Both the position numbers and the translations under genes were made by a program. Under the pieces are notes generated by a model, which had not been told where the DNA came from, did not search any database, and saw nothing but the letters and a program-made list of their open reading frames with translations. 10,708 nt of DNA from positions 1-10,708 of the forward strand of contig JAZSFO010000004.1 of the NCBI GenBank assembly GCA_045532255.1, written 5' to 3'. This DNA is from RGIG8748 sp045532255. GTDB taxonomy: Bacteria > Bacillota > Clostridia > UMGS1810. Below, in pieces: positions 5,833 to 10,708 of the stretch; the first letter of the stretch is position 1, and each line of letters starts with the position of its first letter.

Positions 5833-7272
5833 TTGCGTAAAAAGCGTTTTGTTGCAAATGTTTTTATAATGTCATCGTCAATGCTCATAATCAGGATTGC
5901 TGGCATGGCATCAAATATATACATATCCTCAAGGCTCGGTGCATCGTCTATGGGTATATACCACATGATATTTTCGGTTTTTACCTTTGGTATAACCTTT
6001 GCCGCATCGGGAACAGGGTTTGCGGTTACGAGACTTGTCTCCGAGGCAAGAGCAAACGAAAAAAGCATTGTAAGGCGAAGTCTTGCCGTATCGCTGGTAT
6101 GCTCAATTTTTGCATTTTGTATTTTCTTCTTTGCCTCTCCTCTTATTTGCGAAAGGTTCATGCACTCAAGAGACACCGCAAAAGCAATGCGTATTCTCGC
6201 CTTTGCCCTGCCCTGCATGGGTGCGTCCTCCGTTTACAGGGGGTATTTTATCGCAAAGCGAAAAGCCGTAATAATCACAGCAAGCTCGCTTATTGAAGAG
6301 GCGGTGTGCATACTTACTGCCATTGTGCTTGTGGGCAGGGTGGATGCCAAAAACAGTTACATGTGTCTTGTGTGGGGATGCAGCGCTTCTAATGCATGTG
6401 CATTTGTCTTTGATACACTTTTGGCAAAAATCTCTATGAACAAAAGTCCCTCCTCACCCCGAAGAGCATCGTTTGGAAGTATTCTGGGGATTTGTGTTCC
6501 TATTGCTCTGGGGTCCTATCTGCGCACAGCTCTTGTGGCGCTTGAAAACCTGATGATTCCCATGCAGTTTGAGGCGTTTGGAGTCAGGGATGCCATAGGC
6601 GAATACGGAGTCATAAAAGCGATGGCACTGCCGATACTTCTGTTTCCTACGGTTTTTATTGGAGCGTTTTCGTCCATGCTTGTGCCCGAAATGAGCGAAA
6701 TGAATTCAAAGGGCCGTGTAATGGGTATCCGCCATGTGGCTCAAATCAGCTTCAACACTACAACAATGTTTGCATTTTTTATTGCACTTATGCTGTTTAA
6801 GCATCACAGACTTATTGCAGAGAGCTTTTTTAATGACCCGAGAGCATCGTCATATCTTTTTATGGTTTCTCTTCTTGCGGTTCCCATGTATCTCGATACT
6901 GTTGCGGACAGTATCCTCAAGGGTCTCAATCTGCAGAATGCAAGTCTTAGGTATAATATTTTTGACTCCGCTTTGAGAATTGCCTTTATCTTTGCATTTC
7001 TTCCGAGGCTTGGTCCTGTATGCTATATTGCAATGCTGTACTTAAGCGAGATTTTCAACCTGACATTAAGCATCGGAAAGGCATCCCGTACGGCAGGGAT
7101 ACGCCTCAATATTTATGAGCTTTTGATTGTGCCTCTTGTAAGTGCGGTCATTGCCTTTGGCTTTGCATCTCCTGTGATGCAGACGGTTGTTTATGTATCG
7201 CTGTGCTACGGACTAAAAGCTACAAAATCCGTTTTTGCAAATAACGGAGAGTGCAGAGGGGTCAGGTATTGA
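5833..7272 (+). CDS. spoVB: SpoVB-like stage V sporulation flippase
   Basis: A 479-residue multi-pass membrane protein of the same MOP superfamily, closest in appearance to clostridial SpoVB, which is proposed to flip lipid-linked precursors for spore cortex peptidoglycan. Characteristic N-terminal stretches are RKKRFVANVFIMSSSMLIIR, ISSRLGASSMGIYHMIFSVF and ASGTGFAVTRLVSEARA; VYRGYFIAKRKAV and the mid-protein loops also fit. The frame is open well upstream, but homologs begin at about (M)RKKxF, so the TTG at 5833 is chosen; AAGAGGTG lies seven bases before it. An ATG at 5869 would cut into the first membrane helix. It is divergent from the other flippase and convergent with the lipoprotein gene. 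SpoVB against a general flippase is an inference from similarity; no clear sporulation promoter was seen upstream. Confidence 0.82.
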   Translation: MRKKRFVANVFIMSSSMLIIRIAGMASNIYISSRLGASSMGIYHMIFSVFTFGITFAASGTGFAVTRLVSEARANEKSIVRRSLAVSLVCSIFAFCIFFFASPLICERFMHSRDTAKAMRILAFALPCMGASSVYRGYFIAKRKAVIITASSLIEEAVCILTAIVLVGRVDAKNSYMCLVWGCSASNACAFVFDTLLAKISMNKSPSSPRRASFGSILGICVPIALGSYLRTALVALENLMIPMQFEAFGVRDAIGEYGVIKAMALPILLFPTVFIGAFSSMLVPEMSEMNSKGRVMGIRHVAQISFNTTTMFAFFIALMLFKHHRLIAESFFNDPRASSYLFMVSLLAVPMYLDTVADSILKGLNLQNASLRYNIFDSALRIAFIFAFLPRLGPVCYIAMLYLSEIFNLTLSIGKASRTAGIRLNIYELLIVPLVSAVIAFGFASPVMQTVVYVSLCYGLKATKSVFANNGECRGVRY

Positions 7273-7284
7273 CCTCCTCTGCAC
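7251..7284. terminator. long hairpin across the spoVB-like stop codon, between convergent genes
   Basis: GTGCAGAGG-GGTCA and TGACC-T-CCTCTGCAC form a 14-bp stem with one bulged base and a five-base loop. It contains the flippase stop TGA (7270-7272) and ends 10 bp before the lipoprotein stop. No T-run follows on either strand, so it is at most an imperfect bidirectional terminator or an mRNA 3'-end stabiliser. Confidence 0.55.
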
Positions 7285-7294
7285 GCAAGTGTAT

Positions 7295-8332
7295 TTATAT
7301 ATCCGCCTTTCTTTCTCTCTTTTCCGAGTCTATGCGGACCTTCCAGTTATCCTCTACTTTGTTTGGATTTATATCATCAAATTTTGCGTCTCTGTCAATA
7401 AAGTTTTCTATAATTTGTTCTACCGTATCCGCAAGCCTTACCGAATCTGTCTTTACCGTTCCTGCAAAATGGTTGTACATAAGGGCATTTTCGGCATTCA
7501 CTGTACCGCCTATTCCGAACACGGGGATTTTTTCTTCTTTTTCCTTTAGTGCCTCTGCCGCACCGAGTGCCATTACATCGCTGTTTGCGAGCACAAGCTC
7601 AGGGAGGCTTCCCTCGCCCTCTCGGTACTTGTCTATTACAGCTTGCATATGCTTTTTTGCTTCCTCGTAGCCGTTTTTTCCGCTTCCTGTTACATAGTAG
7701 GGGGTTTTGTATTCTGTATCAAAATATTCAATCGCAGGCTTTCCATCCGAGGACAGAATATTATCCGCCTCGCTAATAGCGGCTTCGCTCCTTAGCTTAC
7801 TGTGGGCGGAGGTGTCGTCTTCTCTGTACAGAACATAGCTTATTCTGCCGTCTGCGTTTTTGTCGCAAAGCTCATAGAAGCCGAGAAGATATTTTGCCGC
7901 TATTTCTCCCTGAATTCTGCCCTGCTCCTTATAATCCGCTGCCACAAATGCGGTTTTGTCATAATTTGTATTGTTTACTGCAGGTCTTTCGAAATATACA
8001 ACGGGGATGCTTTTTTCCTTTGCCATGCGGTTGATATCATCGCATATTTTTTCGTCCGCGGCACATACTGCGAGTATATCACATCCGTTTTCTATAGCTC
8101 TGGTTATCTGCGAAAGCTGCAGAGTGCTGTCGCCCTCTGCACTGTGGTTTATGTGCTTTATATCATCATCCTCGGACAAGAGTCTGTCTAGATGTGAACG
8201 GATTTCGTTGGTATAGTCATCCTTGTAGCTGTGGTAAAACACCTCGAGCCTGTATGTTTTGTCATCTGTGCATGATGCAAAAGAAAAGGCAATAACAAGA
8301 GCAAATAATATACTGAATATTTTTTTGGGCAT
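7295..8332 (-). CDS. galactose/ribose-type (MglB-like) sugar-binding lipoprotein
   Basis: Extracytoplasmic substrate-binding lipoprotein of the periplasmic-binding-protein type 4 family. The ATG at 8332 follows GGGAGG at eight bases and starts a lipoprotein signal (MPKKIFSILFALVIAFSFAS before Cys21); the box FASC has Phe at -3, slightly unusual. The mature part shows family landmarks: CDILAVCAAD, IPVVYFERP, FVAADYKEQGRIQGEIAAKYL, VLANSDVMALGAAEAL and VFGIGGTVNAENAL followed by GTVKTDS. The last block resembles MglB, which suggests a hexose such as galactose or glucose. No permease, ATPase or sensor kinase gene is adjacent, so it is an orphan that may serve a remote ABC transporter or a chemosensory or signalling role. 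Its promoter is back-to-back with that of tRNA-Gln. Confidence 0.9.
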   Translation of the reverse strand: MPKKIFSILFALVIAFSFASCTDDKTYRLEVFYHSYKDDYTNEIRSHLDRLLSEDDDIKHINHSAEGDSTLQLSQITRAIENGCDILAVCAADEKICDDINRMAKEKSIPVVYFERPAVNNTNYDKTAFVAADYKEQGRIQGEIAAKYLLGFYELCDKNADGRISYVLYREDDTSAHSKLRSEAAISEADNILSSDGKPAIEYFDTEYKTPYYVTGSGKNGYEEAKKHMQAVIDKYREGEGSLPELVLANSDVMALGAAEALKEKEEKIPVFGIGGTVNAENALMYNHFAGTVKTDSVRLADTVEQIIENFIDRDAKFDDINPNKVEDNWKVRIDSEKRERKADI

Positions 8333-8382
8333 AATAATATCCTCCCATAAGTTATTTCTCTTATTTTGCACATGAAAAAAAT

Positions 8383-8411
8383 TTTATATAAATAAATTTT
8401 TATTTTTTCAA
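8383..8411 (-). promoter_or_regulatory. sigma-A promoter of the sugar-binding lipoprotein
   Basis: On the minus strand, TTGAAA (8406-8411) and TATAAA (8383-8388) are 17 bp apart in a very AT-rich stretch. The leader to the ATG is about 45 bases. The -35 lies 8 bp from the -35 of the divergent tRNA-Gln promoter. Confidence 0.72.
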
Positions 8412-8419
8412 AAAAAGTG

Positions 8420-8448
8420 TTGACATTTCTTCTCTTTTTTGGTATTAT
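8420..8448 (+). promoter_or_regulatory. sigma-A promoter of tRNA-Gln
   Basis: TTGACA (8420-8425), a 17-bp spacer and TATTAT (8443-8448) lie 19 bp before the tRNA. The same boxes and spacing, including the GG just before the -10, occur in the tRNA-Leu promoter of this window. Confidence 0.88.
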
Positions 8449-8467
8449 ATCAAGGTACTTAAAATAT

Positions 8468-8543
8468 TGGGCTATCGCCAAGTTGGTAAGGCACCGGATT
8501 CTGATTCCGGCATTCGGAGGTTCGAGTCCTTCTAGCCCAGCCA
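8468..8543 (+). tRNA. tRNA-Gln (CUG)
   Basis: A 76-nt cloverleaf with acceptor stem TGGGCTA/TAGCCCA, anticodon stem CCGGA/TCCGG around loop TTCTGAT (anticodon CTG), T arm GGAGGTTCGAGTCCTTC, discriminator G and encoded CCA. A U1-A72 acceptor end and G73 are typical of glutamine tRNAs. It is a single-gene transcript with its own promoter and terminator. Confidence 0.96.
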
Positions 8544-8574
8544 GAAAAAAGCACTTCTTTCGAAGTGCTTTTTT
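8544..8574. terminator. intrinsic terminator after tRNA-Gln
   Basis: GCACTTC-TTTC-GAAGTGC (8551-8568) is a perfect 7-bp stem followed by TTTTTT and preceded by an A-run, so it can also act in reverse. Confidence 0.92.
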
Positions 8575-8576
8575 CA

Positions 8577-8747
8577 ATGAAATACGCCTTGTGGCGTATG
8601 AAATATTGCTTAGCAATATGAAATAGCTTCGCTATGAAATATGCCTTCGGCATATGAAAAGGCGTATTTTATTTCACATTTTGTCAAGGGCAAAATATTT
8701 CATAATCCAAAGGATTATTTCATATCGAACAAAGTGAGATATTTCAT
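8577..8747. repeat. array of short hairpins with ATGAAAT spacers that invert to ATTTCAT
   Basis: Spacer ATGAAAT (last copy ATGAAAA) occurs at 8577, 8598, 8618, 8634 and 8654; its inverse ATTTCAT (first copy ATTTCAC) occurs at 8671, 8697, 8717 and 8741. Between spacers lie small, different hairpins: ATACGCC/GGCGTAT, ATATTGC/GCAATAT, ATAGC/GCTAT, ATATGCC/GGCATAT, ATTTTG/CAAAAT and AATCC/GGATT; the last unit (8724-8740) pairs poorly. AAATACGCCTT (8580-8590) is also an inverse copy of 8659-8669. Short open frames crossing it do not look like proteins. The element type is not recognised with certainty; a palindromic intergenic repeat family or non-autonomous mobile element is most likely. Confidence 0.8.
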
Positions 8748-8829
8748 TAAAAAATATTTCTTTTCGTGTATGTATACGCGTTCCGTGGTTTGCACCGAAC
8801 TATGCTCCATAAATTTTGAAACACTATAG
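8748..8829. other. AT-rich spacer between hairpin array and terminator
   Basis: About 80 bp without a gene. A near-palindrome, CGTGTATGTATACGCG (8765-8780), is the only structure noticed. Nothing else can be supported. Confidence 0.3.
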
Positions 8830-8870
8830 AAAAAGCACCAACTGAGGACTAACCTCTGAAGGTGCTTTTT
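8830..8870. terminator. bidirectional terminator after the Fic-small protein pair
   Basis: AAAAAGCACC (8830-8839) pairs with GGTGCTTTTT (8861-8870), with an inner GAGG/CCTC pairing. On the minus strand it follows the small coupled gene by four bases and ends in a T-run, so it terminates that transcript. It can also stop plus-strand transcription. Confidence 0.85.
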
Positions 8871-8874
8871 CATT

Positions 8875-9054
8875 TCATGCTCTCTGTGCTTTCTGTGCCT
8901 GAATCATCTTATGGATTTCCATTCCACGCACATTATAATAATCTCTTTTTTCCTGTGGTGTCATATTTTTAGTGGTATTGTAATTATTTTCTCTTACATT
9001 GTGTATATCCTCAATGGTGAATTTTGGACTAATTATTAAAGTATCTGCACTCAT
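8875..9054 (-). CDS. small protein translationally coupled to the Fic gene (function unknown)
   Basis: A 59-residue hydrophilic protein with no signal or membrane segment. It starts ISPKFTIEDIHNVRENNYNT and ends in a charged helix-like region (MTPQEKRDYYNVRGMEIHKMIQAQKAQRA). The ATG at 9052-9054 overlaps the Fic stop in an ATGA, so it should be made by translational coupling; an in-frame GTG at 9063 is possible but less likely. It has no (S/T)xxxE(G/N) inhibitory motif, so it is not a VbhA-type Fic antitoxin by motif. Tight coupling and small size suggest a partner of the Fic protein, perhaps an antitoxin or regulator, but that is inference from layout. A terminator follows at once. Confidence 0.65.
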   Translation of the reverse strand: MSADTLIISPKFTIEDIHNVRENNYNTTKNMTPQEKRDYYNVRGMEIHKMIQAQKAQRA

Positions 9055-9683
9055 TCCTTCCACACTCTTTTAATACAAAATTCTTTCATAAAGTCAATTA
9101 TAGCGGCATCGTCAGCAGTTTCATAAAATTCAATCAGGAGAATTTTAAACTGTTCCAATTTCTCAATCGGTATTTGGAATATCCCAATGTCATTTTCTAC
9201 AAGTATCTTATTGGCTATCAATTGGGCTACTCTTTTGTTACCGTCGATGAAAACCTGTGCCCTTGCCACAAAGCAAAAGAATTTTAATGCCTTTAACTCT
9301 ATATCGTCGATCTTGTCTATCTCCTGCAAGTCTGATATGATAGCTTCGATATTAGGCAATTCGGGCTCCCAGGATGTACCGCCAATCTGTACAGGGAATG
9401 TTCTTATCTCCTCATTGTTGCGGAATAATAACTCACCGACAACCTTATTATATTCCGTCAGGAGCATTATATTGTTAGGACTATCTAAATTGTCTAACAG
9501 GAATTGCCAGGCTCTTTTCATATTGATAACGAATAATACTTCTTCTGACTTCGTTTCCGTTGTAGCATTGGCGAGAATAGCCTCTGTTTTTGGAAATGTA
9601 GTTCCAAGCCCCTCAAGGTTAGCAGATTTCCAAATACTATCCACTAAAAGTCTTTTGGCCATTTCTATAGCTGTGTCATACAT
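9051..9683 (-). CDS. Fic/DOC-family protein with Gln replacing the catalytic His
   Basis: A 210-residue Fic-fold protein. Fic enzymes transfer AMP (or other phosphate-containing groups) from nucleotides to target hydroxyls using the loop HPFx(D/E)GN(G/K)R. Here the loop is QVFIDGNKR at 143-151: the nucleotide-binding DGNKR is kept, but His is Gln143 and Pro is Val144. The flap (about residues 94-110, IRTFPVQIGGTSWEPELP) is recognisable. Near the N-terminus, S20-A-N-L-E24-G25 fits the inhibitory helix motif (S/T)xxxE(G/N) of self-inhibited class II Fic proteins. Canonical AMP transfer is therefore doubtful; a nucleotide-binding or altered-chemistry role is possible. The ATG follows an AGAGGTGAT site. 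It lies 55 bp after the SLH gene with no visible terminator between, and overlaps the next gene. Confidence 0.87.
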   Translation of the reverse strand: MYDTAIEMAKRLLVDSIWKSANLEGLGTTFPKTEAILANATTETKSEEVLFVINMKRAWQFLLDNLDSPNNIMLLTEYNKVVGELLFRNNEEIRTFPVQIGGTSWEPELPNIEAIISDLQEIDKIDDIELKALKFFCFVARAQVFIDGNKRVAQLIANKILVENDIGIFQIPIEKLEQFKILLIEFYETADDAAIIDFMKEFCIKRVWKE

Positions 9684-9738
9684 TGTTAATCACCTCTTGA
9701 ATCTGTTCTCACATGACAGCTCGGGATGTAAATTTAAT
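9684..9738. other. short gap between SLH gene and Fic gene
   Basis: On the minus strand it contains the Fic ribosome binding site (AGAGGTGAT) and no hairpin with a T-run. Read-through from the SLH gene into the Fic gene is therefore possible. No convincing promoter was found. Confidence 0.4.
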
Positions 9739-10708
9739 CTATTTCACCGCCAAGCATCTATCAACAAGTGCAAAGGTTTCTATTCTGCTGATGTTTGCCT
9801 TTGGTCTTACTGTACCATCGGAATATCCAGTCATTACACCTTTATTCACCGCATATGCAATACTTGCCCTTGACCAGTCGGACACATCGTCGGAATCGGC
9901 AAAAGTAAGCTCTGTGCCCTCTGTCTGCCATTTCATTGCACGGGCGAGAATTGTAAGCATCTGTTCTCTTGTGATAAGCTTATCTGCTCCTACAGTCCCA
10001 TCCGAATAGCCTGTAAGCACGCCGTATTTGACTGCAGTTGCAATATAGGGATACGCCCAATCGGCTATGAGTGCACTGTCGGTAAATTCAACCCTAAGGT
10101 CTGCTTCGGGTTTAATGCCCATGGCAAGAAGTGCTATTTTTGCCGCTTCCTGACGGGTTATGTTATCATCGGGACGCATACGGGGCATCTCGGAGCCGTC
10201 TCCCGAGATTATTCCCTTTTTCATAAGGCTGTAAGCATGTGTGTATCCCCAATGGTCATTGGGAATATCAGAAAATCCCTTGAAAGTATTTACAGGTGTT
10301 CCGCCAAGGCTTATACCGCCTGAGCCTTTGTTACCCGAGCCTGAACTACCCGAGCCAGAACTACCCGAGCCTGAACTACCCGAGCCTGAACTGCCCGAAC
10401 CTGTACTGCCCGAACCTGTGCTACCTGAACCTGTACTACCCGAGCCTGTGCTACCCGAGCCTGTGCTACCTGAACCTGTGCTACCCGAGCCTGTGCTACC
10501 TGAACCTGTACTACCCGAACCTGTGCTACCTGAACCTGTACTACCCGAACCTGTGCTACCTGAACCTGTATTGACCGAGCCAGCATCGCCCGAACCTGTA
10601 TTATCCGAACCTGTATTATCCGAGTCTATATTATCCGAGTCTGTATTATCCGAGTCTGTATTATCCGAGTCTGTATTATCCGAACCTGTATCGTCCGAGC
10701 CTGCATTG
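9739..10708 (-). CDS. S-layer-homology (SLH) cell-surface protein, C-terminal part (5' end outside window)
   Basis: The frame is open from the right edge to a TAG at 9739-9741, at least 322 codons with no start visible, so the gene begins beyond the window. The C-terminus holds three SLH domains, which hold proteins on the cell wall by binding pyruvylated secondary polymers. They begin at about FSDIPNDHWGYTHAYSLM, FTDSALIADWAYPYIATAV and FADSDDVSDWSRASIAYAV; the second and third also carry G(V/M)(L/M)TGYSDGTV. Before them lies a long pentapeptide-repeat linker, acidic upstream (DNTDS units) and changing to S(T/S)GSG units, probably a flexible spacer through the wall. The N-terminal part that would define function is missing. 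Translating straight through the repeats finds no in-frame stop. Confidence 0.9.
   Translation of the reverse strand, partial: NAGSDDTGSDNTDSDNTDSDNTDSDNIDSDNTGSDNTGSGDAGSVNTGSGSTGSGSTGSGSTGSGSTGSGSTGSGSTGSGSTGSGSTGSGSTGSGSTGSGSTGSGSSGSGSSGSGSSGSGSSGSGNKGSGGISLGGTPVNTFKGFSDIPNDHWGYTHAYSLMKKGIISGDGSEMPRMRPDDNITRQEAAKIALLAMGIKPEADLRVEFTDSALIADWAYPYIATAVKYGVLTGYSDGTVGADKLITREQMLTILARAMKWQTEGTELTFADSDDVSDWSRASIAYAVNKGVMTGYSDGTVRPKANISRIETFALVDRCLAVK
10325..10708 (-). repeat. 15-bp tandem repeat encoding pentapeptides in the SLH protein
   Basis: About 25 units of 15 bp run to the window edge, all in phase with the SLH reading frame. Plus-strand units read CCTGAACTACCCGAG, then CCTGTGCTACCCGAG, then CTGTATTATCCGAGT, encoding SSGSG, STGSG and DNTDS-type pentapeptides. 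Neighbouring units are often identical, which points to recent expansion by slippage or recombination and probable length variation between strains. The limits of the array on the right are outside the window. Confidence 0.9.

Noticed and set aside
8188..8616. Minus-strand 142-residue protein
   Set aside because: It runs through tRNA-Gln, its terminator and the start of the lipoprotein gene in another frame.
8577..8747. CRISPR array
   Set aside because: The constant part is only 7-8 bp and reverses orientation halfway, while the intervening parts are palindromic and 9-20 bp. No cas gene is present.
8641..8829. 62-residue plus-strand protein across the hairpin array
   Set aside because: Its sequence is dictated by the palindromic repeats and it has no ribosome binding site.
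10296..10586. Repetitive proteins on the plus strand or in the other minus frame (NYPSL-type or VQVAQ-type repeats)
   Set aside because: They are out-of-frame readings of the 15-bp repeat that encodes the SLH linker.
10325..10708. CRISPR or non-coding satellite
   Set aside because: The 15-bp units are contiguous without spacers and stay in frame with the SLH protein.

Overview
The window looks like the chromosome of a spore-forming clostridium (class Clostridia, probably host- or gut-associated). It has strong Shine-Dalgarno sites (AGGAGG, GGAGGTGAT), AT-rich sigma-A promoters, sporulation genes (yabP, yabQ, spoVB-like), a divIC-yabR pair and an S-layer-homology (SLH) surface protein. No lineage more precise than this can be read safely from the sequence.

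Left edge (1-1590): the end of an integrated mobile element. A tyrosine recombinase with a Cro/C1-type helix-turn-helix inserted in its core-binding domain lies next to the 3' end of an initiator tRNA-Met gene. A terminator and an 11-bp tandem repeat separate the two. The tRNA discriminator base is unexpectedly C, so the 3' end of the tRNA is the likely att site.

1591-1830: a two-gene tRNA operon on the minus strand (Leu-UAA, then fMet-CAU). Its near-consensus promoter has the -10 box enclosed by a perfect 8-bp inverted repeat.

1848-5651: a minus-strand cluster in the order flippase, rqcP (yabO), yabP, yabQ, divIC, yabR. It matches the Bacillus yabM-yabR block except that no mazG (yabN) lies between flippase and rqcP. 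It joins cell-envelope flipping, ribosome quality control, spore coat/cortex assembly and division. A 156-bp TA-flanked element with 18-bp terminal inverted repeats sits in the yabP leader. Its inner arm can pair either with its partner arm or with the yabP ribosome binding site. A sigma-E-like promoter abuts its outer end.

5833-8332: a SpoVB-like flippase on the plus strand, divergent from the first flippase, converges on an orphan galactose/ribose-type binding lipoprotein on the minus strand. A long hairpin covers the flippase stop codon.

8406-8574: tRNA-Gln(CUG) with a consensus promoter back-to-back with the lipoprotein promoter, followed by a textbook terminator.

8577-8870: an unusual intergenic array of short hairpins separated by ATGAAAT spacers that switch to ATTTCAT halfway, followed by a terminator.

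8875-10708 (minus strand): an SLH protein running off the right edge with a long 15-bp/pentapeptide repeat linker, then a Fic-family protein with Gln in place of the catalytic His, then a 59-residue protein translationally coupled to it.
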